64,000 bases of DNA from Undaria pinnatifida. Its lineage: Eukaryota > Sar > Phaeophyceae > Laminariales > Alariaceae. The notes under the pieces were generated by a model, which made no database searches, was not told the origin of the DNA, and saw only the letters and a list, made by a program, of their open reading frames with translations. The DNA lies in the NCBI GenBank assembly GCA_012845835.1, contig JABAKD010000015.1:7221974-7285973 (forward strand), read 5' to 3'. The position numbers were made by a program, and so were the translations under genes. How positions within the stretch are numbered: the stretch's first letter is position 1; every line of letters begins with the position of its first letter. Below, piece after piece: positions 46,976 to 59,834 of the stretch.

Positions 46976-47445
46976 AGACCCTCCTGCCGCCACAAAAAGC
47001 GGCGCCTTTTCTCCCCCCGACGAGTCCCCGTGCCTCCCTTCCTAAAGCGGAACGATCTTCGTCCCAAAATTGCGGCAGGCCCCTAATCACACTACGGAAC
47101 CACAGCTGTCGACATACGTACCCGTACGGTATCACACTATGACACAGATGAAAAGGATTGTATCCTAACCATAGGGAAATACACTGACGGTTACTGACGA
47201 AAAATATCGTGACATGAATGGTATTTCCAAACAGAAAAGGTACCGAATCTTGCACACACGGGGGACAAAAACACCTCGAGACCCTCCTGCCGCCACGAGA
47301 AAGCGACTCCGCTTCGGCCACCGACGATTCCCCGTGCCTCCCTTCCTGGGGCGGAACGATCGTCGTCCCGAAAAACTGCAGCAAGCCCCCACTTACACTA
47401 CGATACTACGGCTATCAACATACGTACCCGTACGGTATCACACTA
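46976..47445. repeat. 308-bp satellite, left diverged block (~1.5 units)
   Basis: Starts abruptly out of the palindromic minisatellite at CGAGACCCTCCTGCCGCCAC. Carries the satellite landmarks CCGACGAGTCCCCGTGCCTC, GGCGGAACGATC and TACGTACCCGTACGGTATCA. Confidence 0.9.
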
Positions 47446-47499
47446 CAAGGTTCCCCTTCGGGAGGTGGACACGTGCCTCCCGGGGGCGACGCAAGTCGA

Positions 47500-47715
47500 A
47501 TGACTACAACTGATGATGAAGTATTTATGCAGAAGGTGTATATCGGAGGGATGCGTAGTGGAAAGAATGTGGATAATATAAGATATCACAGACATTTGGA
47601 GGAGGAGGGTTGGGATATTGCTGAGGCTCGGTGTGATAAGTTATTCGAAAGTCCACTCCGTATAACTGCGTGGCAGCAATTAATTCTACGTTTGTACTGC
47701 TGTCGCTGCTGTTAG
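47500..47715 (+). CDS. Hypothetical small open frame, 71 codons
   Basis: From an ATG at 47500: MTTTDDEVFMQKVYIGG, MRSGKNVDNIRYHRHLEE and EGWDIAEARCDKLFESPL, then a Cys-rich end. The amino-acid composition is charged and balanced, unlike the low-complexity frames around it, and the frame is specific to the non-satellite insertion. No family was recognised. It could be an exon or a remnant of a transposon gene; the length alone is not significant. Confidence 0.25.
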   Translation: MTTTDDEVFMQKVYIGGMRSGKNVDNIRYHRHLEEEGWDIAEARCDKLFESPLRITAWQQLILRLYCCRCC

Positions 47716-48221
47716 AGGAATCATTGGTGTCAATTTGTTGTTTGTTTTCTGTGTCCAGTATTTTTCCCCGCGCGCTTAAACAGTTAAACAAGTTATACCG
47801 ATGTTTGTTGCCGATATGGTCTGTTGTGTGCACATTGTTACTTTTGCTTGAGTTGTGTTGCTACTTTATATCTCTTTATACAGGTTTCGCTACTGCTGTA
47901 TGGTAACCACCGTGTCATTTGTGAGGGAGAACTCACAGTAATGACATAGTTCACGTCGTTGCAGCGGGTACATATACACCGCGCCCGCGTCTAGCAGTGC
48001 GGGAAAATTCTCTCGCAAATACATTTTGATGCCACCCCGATGTACGTGCGAGGACTAAAGTTCCACCGTGTGTGTAGTAGACGTATTTAAGCCTGACGAT
48101 ATGCCTATATTTTTGGCTCTAAACCAAATTAAGCCCTATCGTGTTTTAAATGTCTAAAAAATAGGTCTATTTTATCGACCGAACGACCACGGCAGACCAC
48201 GGTGAGATGTGGATTTTCCCA

Positions 48222-48261
48222 AAATATGCACTTGGGCACATTTTGGCCCAAGTGCATATTT
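48222..48261. other. Perfect 16-bp inverted repeat hairpin, 8-nt loop
   Basis: AAATATGCACTTGGGC pairs without mismatch with GCCCAAGTGCATATTT around loop ACATTTTG. No T-run follows. It could be a remnant of a foldback element or a structured RNA. Confidence 0.6.
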
Positions 48262-49596
48262 GAAGCAATTTTCCGAGTATTTTCCAGCAAACAACAGCAT
48301 TTCAGACGACAAAAGCTCGAGGAAACATCAGACACTCTGCAGCAGCAGCACAGCACAACACCCACGCAGTAATTGCAACGCTCAACCTAGCAAGCCGCTT
48401 GGTGTATCCCCAACCCGGGTTAATCAACCTGCGTGTACAACACCATCAGAAACGTTGGCGGTGGTCAGAGGCGACCCACTCTCGTGGAGCGGCATGCCTC
48501 TACGTACTGTTACTTGAAAAGGAGTCCTTGTTCATTCACGAGGATCGAGCGCACACACAACACAACACACCACAAAACAAAACAACACAGCACAACACAC
48601 AGACAACCAGCACCCCAACAGCCAACCCAACTACAGCACAACTAGCCGGTGGAAAACGCCCGCGAGACTCCTCCTACCCTGGCGTTCTCTGCGGTCAGAG
48701 AACTGGGACTCTGACATAGTTCGTCGCGCGCTCGTGCTCCTGCTCTCTCGTCCTGAGAGGCTGTCATTTTTCGATGACACATTGTTTTTGTTTGGTTTTT
48801 GTGCCCGACGTAGCGCATGGCCGGAGCTGCTGCTGCAATTTACAACCCTGTTGCCTCTTTCCCGCGGATGCCTACATTTCGAGGGTGGAAATTGAACCGG
48901 GTTGAGGGCCAGTCCTGCTGTGCTGCTGTACTGACTGCCACACTGAGGCACACCGAAGGCGGCAAACGCCTGCGAGGTATCCTACATATGAAGCGAGTAT
49001 GGAGTACGAAGCACTCAATGTTTTTGCCAGGCACCAGTTATTTGTTTTGGCCGTTTGTTCAAGCTCGCACAGCATGGGCAGGGGAGGGTCTTTCTCGAAG
49101 TTTCCACCCACTCATGTGCTGACTCATGACATAAATCCTCGTCTTGCCATCTGCGTCTGGAGTAGTGCAGAAATATCATAGTCTATTTTCAAGTAGTTTG
49201 ATCTTTCCTCGGCTTTTCTTTTTATGCGTACTGAAAGAGACCACTATTTCGAGTTTTAGACATATGGTGTTTTTTTTATGCGTTTAAGGTCGAAGTATCG
49301 AATGGCCTAGCTCTTCCAGTTGGAAGTACTTAAGACCTAACCTCGAGGCTTAAATACGTCTAGTGTGTGGTTGCCCGGGGACAGAAGCGTCTCATACCCC
49401 GCAAAATAGAGCCAGTCTCGGCGGCTTTCCGCGGCCATAGCTCGCGCCACGGACGTCCCATGAGCCCGGCACACGGCTGATAATATACCGACGGGTAGTC
49501 TGATCGCATTGCAGAAGAAAGCACACAAAAAAACTCTGCGCCGGCGGAGAAAAAGGGACGGACTAGGCAAAAAAATCAAAATGGTACATATGCATA

Positions 49597-52500
49597 TGAC
49601 ACAGATGAAAAAGATCGTATCCTAACCATAGACAAATACAATGACGGTCACTGACGAAAAAATCGTGACATGAATGGATTTTCCAAACAGAAAAGATACC
49701 GAATCTTGCACATACGAGGGACAGAAACACCTCGAGACCCTCCTGCCGCCACGAGGAAACGTCCCGACTTTTGCCCCCGACGAGTCCCCGTGCCTCCCTT
49801 CCTAGGGCGGAACGATCTTCGTCCCCAAAAAATGCAGCAGGCCCAGACTCACACTACGGTACCACAACTATCAACGTACGTACCCGTACGGTATCAGTAT
49901 TCATGAGACAGATGATGAAGATCGTATGCTAACCACAGGGAAACACAATGACGGTTACTGACGAAAGAAGTCGTGACATGATTTGTTTTTGCAAACAAAA
50001 AATATACTGAATCTTGCACACACGGGGGACAAAAACACCTCGAGACCCTCCTGCCGCTACGAGGAAGCGGCCCGGCTTTCGCCCCCGACGAGTCCCCGTG
50101 CCTCTCTTCCTAGGGGGAAACGATCTTCGTCACAAAATTGCGGCAGGCCCCTAATAACACTACGGTACCACAGGTGTCGACATACGTACCCGTCCGGTAT
50201 CACACTATGACACAGATGAAAAAGATTGTATCCTAACCACACGGAAATACAATGAATGACGGTTACAGGCGAGAACAATCGTGACATGAATGGATTGTCC
50301 AAACAGAACATATATCAAATCTTGCACACACGGGGGAGAAAAACACCTCGAGACCCTCCTGCCGCCACAAGGAAGCGGCTCCCCTTCTGCCCCCGACAAG
50401 TCCCCGTGCCTCCCTTCCTAAAGCGGAACGATCTTCGTCCCAAAAATGCAGCAGGCCCCCACCCACACTACGGTACCACAGCTATCAACATACATACGTA
50501 ACCGTACGGTATCACACCATGACACAGATGAAAGGGATCGCATGCTAACCATAGGGAAAGACAACGGCGGTTACTGATGAAAAAAATCGTGACATGAACG
50601 GTTTTGCCAAACAGAAAAGATACTGAATTTTGCACACACGGGGGACAAAGACAACTCGGGGCCCTCCTGCCGCCACAAGGAAGCGGCTCGGCCTCTGCCC
50701 CCGACGAGTCCCCGTGCCTCCCCTCCTAGGGCGGAACGATTTTCGTCCCAAAAAAATGCAGCAGGCCCCCACTTACACTACGGCACCACAGCTATCAACG
50801 TACGTACCCGTACGGTATCACACTAATAATATAACATATGATAAAGATCGTATGCTAACCATAGGGAAATATAACGACGGTTGCTGACGAAAAAACTCGT
50901 GACATGAATGGTTTTTCCAAACAGAAAATATACTGAATCTTGCACACACGGGGAACAACACACCTCGGGGCCCTCCTGCCTGCACGAGGAAGCGGCCCGG
51001 CTTCTCTCCTCGACGAGTCCCCGTGCCTCCCTTCCTAGGGCGGAACGATCTTCGTCCCGAAGAAATGCAGCAGGCCCTCACTTACACTACGGTATCACGG
51101 CTATGAACATACGTACCCGTACGGTATCAGACCAATATATAACAGATGAAGAAGATCGTGTGCAAACCATAAAGAAAAACAATGACGGTTGCCGACGACA
51201 AAATCCGTGACAAGAACGGATTTTTCAAACGGAAAAGATACCGAATCTTGCACACACGGGGGACAAAAACATCTCAAGACCCTCCTTCCGATACAATAGC
51301 GGCTCGGCTTCTGCCCCCGACGAGTCCCCGTGCCTCCCTTCCTGGGGCGGAATAATCTTCGTCCCAAACGTGCGGCAGGCCCCCTCCCACACTACGGTAC
51401 CACAGCTATCAACATACGTACCCGTACGGTAAAACACTATGACACAGATGACAAATATCGTATTCTAACCATAGAGTAACACAATGACGATCACTGACGA
51501 AAAATATCGTGACATGAATAGATTTTCCAAACAGAAAAGATACTGAAACTTGCACACACGGGGGACAAAAACACCTCGAGACCCTCCTGCCGCCACGAGA
51601 AAGCGGCTCCGCTGCTGCCCCCTACGAGTCCCCGTGCCTCCCTTCTTAGGGCGGAACGATCTTCGTCCCAAAAATATGCAGCAGCCCCTCTCTCACATCA
51701 CGGTACCACAGCTATCAACATACGTACCCATACGGTATCACACTATGACACAGATGAAAAAGATCGTGCCCTAACCATAGGGAAATACAATGACGGGTAC
51801 TGACGAAAAATATCGTGACATGAATGGATTTTCCAAACAGAAAATATACCGAATCTTGCACACACGGGGGACAAAAACACCTCGACACCCTCCTGCCGCC
51901 ACGAGAAAGCGGCTCGGCGTCTGCCCCCGACGAGTCTCCTTGCCTCCCTTCCTAGGGCGGAACGATCTTCGTCCAAAAAATGCAGCAGGCCCCCACTCAC
52001 ACTACGTTACCACAGCTATCAACATGCATACGTACCCGTACGGTATCACACCATGACACAGATGAAAAAGATCGTATCCTAACCACAGGAAAATACAATG
52101 ACGGTTACTGACGAAAAATATCGTGACATGAATGGATTTTCCAAACAGAAAAGATACCGAATCTTGCACACACGGGGGACAAAAACACCTCGAGACCCTC
52201 TTGCCGCCACGAGAAAGCGGCTCGGCTTCTGCCCCCGACGAGTCCCCTTGCCTCCCTTCCTAGGGCGGAACGATCTTCGTCCCCAAAATGCAGCAGGCCC
52301 CCACTCACACTACGGTACCACAGCTATCAACATACATACGTACCCGTACGGTATCACACTATGACACAGATGAAAAAGATCGTGCCCTAACCATAGAGAA
52401 ATACAATGACGCTTACCGACAAAAAAAATCGTGACATGAATGGATTTTCCAAACAGAAAAGATACCGAATCTTGCACACACGGCGGACAAAAACACCTCG

Positions 52501-55500
52501 AGATCATCTTGCCGCCACGAGAAAGCGGCTCGGCTTCTGCCCCCGACGAGTCCCCGTGCCTCCCTTCCTAGGGCGGAACGATCTTCGTCCCAAAAATGCA
52601 GCAGGCCCCCACTCACACTACGGTACCACAGCTATCAACATACGTACCCGTACAGTATCACACTATGACACAGATGAAGAAGATTGTGCCCTAATCAAAG
52701 GGAAATACAATGACGGTTACTGACGAAAAATATCGTGACATGAACGGATTTTCCAAACAAAAAATATACCGAATCTTGCACACACGGGGGACAAAAACAC
52801 CTCGAGACCCTCCTGTGTCCACGAGAAAACGGCTCGGCTTCTGCCCCCGACGAGTCCCCGTGCCTCCCTTCCTAGGGAGAAACGATCTTCGTCCCCAAAA
52901 TGCAGCAGGCCCCCACTTACACTACGGTACCACAGCTATCAACATACATACGTACCCGTACGGTATCACACTATGACACCTGTCAGATGAAAAATATCGT
53001 ATCCTAACCATAGGGAAATACAATGACGGTTACTGACGAAAAATATCGTGACATGAATGGATTTTCCAAACAGAAAAGATACCGAATCTTGCACACACGG
53101 GGGACAAAAACACCTCGAGACCCTCCTGCCGCCACGAGAAAGCGGCTCGGCTTCTGCCCCCGACGAGTCCCCGTGCCTCCCTTCCTAGGGCGGAACAATC
53201 TTCGTCCCAAAAATGCAGCAGGCCCCCACTCACACTACGGTACCACAGCTATCAACATACATACGTACCCGTACGGTATCACACCATGACACAGATGAAA
53301 AAGATCGTATCCTAACCATAGGGAAATACAATGACGGTTACTGACGAAAAATATCGTGACATGAATGGATTTTCCAAACAGAATAGATACCGAATCTTGC
53401 ACACACGGGGGACAAAAACACCTCGAGACCCTCCTGCCGCCACGAGAAAGCGGCTCGGCTTCTGCCCCCGACGAGTCCCCGTGCCTCCCTTTTNNNNNNN
53501 NNNNNNNNNNNNNNNNNNNNNNNNNNNNNNNNNNNNNNNNNNNNNNNNNNNNNNNNNNNNNNNNNNNNNNNNNNNNNNNNNNNNNNNNNNNNNNNNNNNN
53601 NNNNNNNNNNNNNNNNNNNNNNNNNNNNNNNNNNNNNNNNNNNNNNNNNNNNNNNNNNNNNNNNNNNNNNNNNNNNNNNNNNNNNNNNNNNNNNNNNNNN
53701 NNNNNNNNNNNNNNNNNNNNNNNNNNNNNNNNNNNNNNNNNNNNNNNNNNNNNNNNNNNNNNNNNNNNNNNNNNNNNNNNNNNNNNNNNNNNNNNNNNNN
53801 NNNNNNNNNNNNNNNNNNNNNNNNNNNNNNNNNNNNNNNNNNNNNNNNNNNNNNNNNNNNNNNNNNNNNNNNNNNNNNNNNNNNNNNNNNNNNNNNNNNN
53901 NNNNNNNNNNNNNNNNNNNNNNNNNNNNNNNNNNNNNNNNNNNNNNNNNNNNNNNNNNNNNNNNNNNNNNNNNNNNNNNNNNNNNNNNNNNNNACGGTAC
54001 CACAGCTATCAACATGCATACGTACCCGTACGGTATCACACCATGACACAGATGAAAAAGATCGTATCCTAACCATAGGGAAATACAATGACGGTTACTG
54101 ACGAAAAATATCGTGACATGAATGGATTTTCCAAACAGAAAAGATACCGAATCTTGCACACACGGGGGACAAAAACACCTCGAGACCCTCCTGCCGCCAC
54201 GAGAAAGCGGCTCGGCTTCTGCCCCCGACGAGTCCCCGTGCCTCCCTTCCTAGGGCGGAACGATCTTCGTCCCAAAAATGCAGCAGGCCCCCACTCACAC
54301 TACGGTACCACAGCTATCAACATGCATACGTACCCGTACGGTATCACACCATGACACAGATGAAAAAGATCGTATCCTTACCATAGGGAAATACAATGAC
54401 GGTTACTGACGAAAAATATCGTGACATGAATGGATTTTCCAAACAGAAAAGATACCGAATCTTGCACACACGGGGGACAAAAACACCTCGAGACCCTCCT
54501 GCCGCCACGAGAAAGCGGCTCGGCTTCTGCCCCCGACGAGTCCCCGTGCCTCCCTTCCTAGGGCGGAACGATCTTCGTCCCAAAAATGCAGCAGGCCCCC
54601 ACTCACACTACGGTACCACAGCTATCAACATGCATACGTACCCGTACGGTATCACACCATGACACAGATGAAAAAGATCGTATCCTAACCATAGGGAAAT
54701 ACAATGACGGTTACTGACGAAAAATATCGTGACATGAATGGATTTTCCAAACAGAAAAGATACCGAATCTTGCACACACGGGGGACAAAAACACCTCGAG
54801 ACCCTCCTGCCGCCACGAGAAAGCGGCTCGGCTTCTGCCCCCGACGAGTCCCCGTGCCTCCCTTCCTAGGGCGGAACGATCTTCGTCCCAAAAATGCAGC
54901 AGGCCCCCACTCACACTACGGTACCACAGCTATCAACATGCATACGTACCCGTACGGTATCACACCATGACACAGATGAAAAAGATCGTATCCTAACCAT
55001 AGGGAAATACAATGACGGTTACTGACGAAAAATATCGTGACATGAATGGATTTTCCAAACAGAAAAGATACCGAATCTTGCACACACGGGGGACAAAAAC
55101 ACCTCGAGACCCTCCTGCCGCCACGAGAAAGCGGCTCGGCTTCTGCCCCCGACGAGTCCCCGTGCCTCCCTTCCTAGGGCGGAACGATCTTCGTCCCAAA
55201 AATGCAGCAGGCCCCCACTCACACTACGGTACCACAGCTATCAACATGCATACGTACCCGTACGGTATCACACCATGACACAGATGAAAAAGATCGTATC
55301 CTAACCATAGGGAAATACAATGACGGTTACTGACGAAAAATATCGTGACATGAATGGATTTTCCAAACAGAAAAGATACCGAATCTTGCACACACGGGGG
55401 ACAAAAACACCTCGAGACCCTCCTGCCGCCACGAGAAAGCGGCTCGGCTTCTGCCCCCGACGAGTCCCCGTGCCTCCCTTCCTAGGGCGGAACGATCTTC

Positions 55501-56550
55501 GTCCCAAAAATGCAGCAGGCCCCCACTCACACTACGGTACCACAGCTATCAACATGCATACGTACCCGTACGGTATCACACCATGACACAGATGAAAAAG
55601 ATCGTATCCTAACCATAGGGAAATACAATGACGGTTACTGACGAAAAATATCGTGACATGAATGGATTTTCCAAACAGAAAAGATACCGAATCTTGCACA
55701 CACGGGGGACAAAAACACCTCGAGACCCTCCTGCCGCCACGAGAAAGCGGCTCGGCTTCTGCCCCCGACGAGTCCCCGTGCCTCCCTTCCTAGGGCGGAA
55801 CGATCTTCGTCCCAAAAATGCAGCAGGCCCCCACTCACACTACGGTACCACAGCTATCAACATGCATACGTACCCGTACGGTATCACACCATGACACAGA
55901 TGAAAAAGATCGTATCCTACCATAGGGAAATACAATGACGGTTACTGACGAAAAATATCGTGACATGAATGGATTTTCCAAACAGAAAAGATACCGAATC
56001 TTGCACACACGGGGGACAAAAACACCTCGAGACCCTCCTGCCGCCACGAGAAAGCGGCTCGGCTTCTGCCCCCGACGAGTCCCCGTGCCTCCCTTCCTAG
56101 GGCGGAACGATCTTCGTCCCAAAAATGCAGCAGGCCCCCACTCACACTACGGTACCACAGCTATCAACATGCATACGTACCCGTACGGTATCACACCATG
56201 ACACAGATGAAAAAGATCGTATCCTTACCATAGGAAAATACAATGACGGTTACTGACGAAAAATATCGTGACATGAATGGATTTTCCAAACAGAAAAGAT
56301 ACCGAATCTTGCACACACGGGGGACAAAAACACCTCGAGACCCTCCTGCCGCCACGAGAAAGCGGCTCGGCTTCTGCCCCCGACGAGTCCCCGTGCCTCC
56401 CTTCCTAGGGCGAACGATCTTCGTCCCAAAAATGCAGCAGGCCCCCACTCACACTACGGTACCACAGCTATCAACATGCATACGTACCCGTACGGTATCA
56501 CACCATGACACAGATGAAAAAGATCGTATCCTAACCATAGGGAAATACGA
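49597..56550. repeat. 308-bp satellite array, about 22 units
   Basis: Head-to-tail units with landmarks ATGACGGTTACTGACGAAAA, GACATGAATGGATTTTCCAA and CCTCGAGACCCTCCTGCCGC. Unit starts at 54088, 54396, 54704, 55012, 55320, 55628 are exactly 308 bp apart; 55935 and 56243 show one 1-bp loss. Units left of 52 kb are diverged with small indels, while those right of the gap are nearly identical. The 88-codon plus-strand and 67-68-codon minus-strand frames recur because the DNA does. Confidence 0.97.
53494..53993. other. Assembly gap of exactly 500 N inside the satellite
   Basis: The gap sits in the homogeneous part of the array. The unit-start distance across it (53331 to 54088, 757 bp) is not a multiple of 308, so 500 is a placeholder and the real array length is unknown. 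Confidence 0.98.
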
Positions 56551-58420
56551 TGAGGACGCGTGATAATCGGTTATAACCTGTTGGTTTCACGACCGAAAGG
56601 GTTACTTCCTTGGTGTTGCCCTGTGTATCTGTTTGATCAACGTGCAGCTTGTCAATTTTTTTTCTGTGCGTAGGTGGAATTTTCTGTATCTGTGTTTGTT
56701 TCTAATCGGTCAAAACGTTGGTGCTTTTTTTATGAATGTTTTCACACGGTATTAGGGGGTTCTGGTTTTGTTCTAATTGTCTGCTGTTTTTGTCACTTTT
56801 CGCACAGGATATACCTGATTCTGCATGTAATGTTTTGCATCCAACCGGTACTGTCGTCTTGCTCCTAAGCCGTTCACCGCAAAGGATTTTCTTGTGCGCC
56901 TGATGTAGTGCAGGACGTAAGGCCATGGCATGGAGTTTGACTGCGTTCCGGTCGTATTGTTGTTCGTTTCGCCTGTTGGCCTACTATGGTTTCTCCTCGT
57001 TCGTGTCGATATTAGTTGTATCCACAATCCATTGGCTTTGGCTGGGCAAGCCTTTGGAGTTAGTGAATGGTCTTGAAGGCATGAACTGGGTGTTCTTGCA
57101 TTTTGTAATATTGGTTTCGGCTATTATCACCGCGAAGGACTTTACTAGGAATTGAAACCTGGCGCCTCGTCAGGGGGCGTCCGTATTTGTCATTTGCAAT
57201 ATTGTCGCAGCAAAATACTAACCGTGTGAAGTGCAGAAATTGGACCTACGCAATCGTGCAAAATCTACGCAATCACGCACAATCATGCACAGTACAAAAG
57301 CACTAGCTATTGATGAGGTTACAGGCTGGTTCACATTACAAAAAAAAAATCTCCCCGGCGAATGCCGCTCGCAATATCCAGTGAAAGGGCGAATAATTGG
57401 CATCATTCTAACCCCTTGACCAATGGAAGAGGGTGACATGGCAACTTTTGTTTTTCACGGCCTCGGGCTGTCTCTATTAATAAGAGAAAAGCTCGTATCG
57501 AGCGTTGACAGGTCGTCATATATATGCTTCAACAGCACAGTATTCACACTTTTTCGAAGCTGAGGCAAGAATCAAAAGTGCGCCGCCATTTGCACGAACC
57601 GGTTGGAGGTACTCCAACGCATGTCTGTAGAAAATTTCGCCCAAAAAAACGAAGATCTGACTTGTCTGTGTTCAACATTGAGCAGAAACTGGCGAAAAAG
57701 CTAGATCCTGGACATAGAACCAAGAAATTTGAAGGAAATAATGCATCTTACGCATTTTCACGCACAAAGGTCCAAATGTCCACGCCGTTTTTGAGAGACG
57801 AACGCTGAAAATTTTGCACACATATTCTACGTACCCAGCCCGAGGCCTGACCTTCGAGGGGTTGTCTTCTTTTTTTTGTCGCCGAAGAAGTTTGGTTTAA
57901 GGTGGGCCACATTTTCCAAAAAATCTTAACTGACGAAAAATCAGACCAAAAAAAAAGAACGACAGGTGAGATCTTCGCAATGGCACATACACGACCTGTG
58001 TTAACATCCGCGGTCTGAATCGAAAAAACGGCGTGGGTATTCGCCGAGGTATTAATTTGGGTTTTTACGTGAACCAGCCAGAATAGACTGCCGGTACTTG
58101 TAAAAGCAATATCTTAGATTCATGTCGCGGATTCTTAATTTTGAGAGAGAAGTGAGATGGCAACTAAACACGTTATACGAGATATGTTTTACTCTTTCTT
58201 TTGTGGTTCCGGTTCGCGTAAATCGTCACAAACGAAAACGTTGATATACAACTTTGATAAAAAAATCGTTAAAATGAAAATATTGGCGTGCTCACAGCAG
58301 TAATCTCGGGAGAAACGAAATTGCAACAATCGATAGCACAGAGGTAGCGCCATACGTTTGATCCAATAGGGCTAGTACAACAAGTGCCCACCCCTGTCAA
58401 TCCTCGGCAGGCGCTCTCAA
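56551..58420. other. Unannotated stretch after the satellite
   Basis: No recognised gene, RNA or transposon. The longest balanced open frame is 57524-57808 (+, 94 codons, basic; MLQQHSIHTFSKLRQESK...), without family similarity or splice evidence. A CGCAATCRYGCA motif is repeated near 57250-57285. Confidence 0.5.
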
Positions 58421-58499
58421 AGGGTGATTGACACAGTTGCGATCGCTGTTGGAACATATTGCTGCAGAATCCGAAGCATTCCTTTTCCATCTTCACCCC

Positions 58500-59560
58500 C
58501 ATCTCCACCCCACTCCTACGCTCGCCCCCAACGCCACCACCACCGCTATCACCACCACCCCTACCACCATCGCTCCCATCCCCACCACCGCCATCACTAG
58601 TACCACCCGCGCCACCACCTTCACCCCCACTCTAACCTCTATCCTCACGCCCACCCCCACCCCAACCCTGACCTCCATCACCGCCACCCCGATCATCCTC
58701 GTTCTCAGCGCCCCTCTCCACCCCCCCCTCATATCGTCCCTCCCCTCCTCCTACCCTCAATCACGTCACCACCACCATCCCCAACCTCACCACCCCCACC
58801 CCTCACCCCCACACGACGACCACTACCACCACCACCACCAACACCACCACCACCACCGTCACCACCACCGCCACCACCACCACCACCGTCGCCACCACCA
58901 CCATCACCACCACCACCACCACCACCACCACCACCACCACCACCACCACCACCACCACCACCACCACCACCACCACCGTCGCCACCACCACCATCAACAC
59001 CACCACCACCACCACCACCACCACCACCACCACCACAACCACCACCACCACCACCACCACCACTACCGTCACCACCGTCACCACCACCACCACCACCGTC
59101 GCCACCACCACCATCACCACCACCACCACCACCACCACCACCACCACCACCACCACCACTACCACCGCCACCACCACCACCACCACCACCACCACCACCA
59201 CCACCACCATTACCACCACCGCCACCACCACCACCACCACCACCACCACCACCACCACCACCGTCACCACCACCACCCCTCACCCCCACACGACGACCAC
59301 TAGCACCACCATCACCACCACCACCATCACCACCACCACCGTCACCACCACCACCACCCCCACCGCCACCGTCGCCACCACCACCATCACCACCACCACC
59401 ACCACCACCACCACCACCACCACCACCACCACCACCACCACCACCACAACCACAACCACCACCATCACCACCAACACCATCACCACCACCACTACCACCA
59501 CCACTACCACCACTACCACCACTACCACCACCACAACCGCCACGCTAAGCCTCAATCCCA
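58500..59560. repeat. (CAC)n/(CCA)n triplet tract, about 1 kb
   Basis: CACCACCAC with ACT, GTC and CGC interruptions. A CCCCTCACCCCCACACGACG segment occurs twice (58799 and 59276), suggesting a duplicated ~480-bp block. PolyHis, polyGly and polyVal frames on the two strands come from the triplet and have no coding support. Confidence 0.93.
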
Positions 59561-59635
59561 ACCACGACCACCCCGACACACTACCACAATCACCACCCTT
59601 GCCTCTTCGTCGTTGTTTTGCCAAAACTGGTGTAG

Positions 59636-59834
59636 CTACGGTGATGCTGGCGGGATCAACACTCTATCAATGTCGGATGCTGCCGGTACCTACCCGTCGG
59701 TCGCAGCGGCGACATACATGGTTGACGGCGGCGAGGAGGAGATGCACGTGTGGTTTGCCATGGGATAGTCTAACGTGGGCTCGTTGGTGTGGGCTCACTA
59801 CATCGCAGAGTGGGGCATAAACGGATTGTTTTCG
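59636..59834 (+). pseudogene. Possible exon remnant between AG and GTGAGC
   Basis: Bounded by TGTAG and TTTTCG|GTGAGC. One frame reads YGDAGGINTLSMSDAAG, AAATYMVDGGEEEMHVWFAMG, an in-frame TAG at 59766, then NVGSLVWAHYIAEWGING. This is protein-like but interrupted, and the family is not recognised. The donor coincides with the start of the 66-bp minisatellite, and a possible next exon lies at 61011-61093 (frame VYEESTRRLFDLFRTVSTHVWG then stop), but the phases do not match. Confidence 0.3.

Larger units (their letters stand above)
47446..49596. other. 2.15-kb unrelated insertion in the satellite array
   Basis: The satellite breaks after GTATCACACTA and resumes with TGACACAGATGAAAAAG, the next bases of the unit, so nothing of the unit is missing. 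The insert has no visible terminal inverted repeats. It holds a small open frame (47500-47715) and a perfect hairpin (48222-48261). Nothing else was recognised in 48300-49590. Confidence 0.65.

Noticed and set aside
45646-47142. Long MEAS/FHESFHGS repeat proteins on both strands
   Set aside because: They follow from a palindromic tandem repeat whose unit lacks stops in several frames; frames change within the array.
49597-56563. Recurrent 88-codon and 67-68-codon frames as a gene family
   Set aside because: They occur once per 308-bp satellite unit on both strands and are conserved only because the DNA is; diverged units lose them.
58428-59303. 291-codon histidine-rich open frame and matching glycine/valine frames on the other strand
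   Set aside because: Produced by a CAC/CCA triplet tract that stays open in several frames on both strands; there is no domain and no splice evidence.
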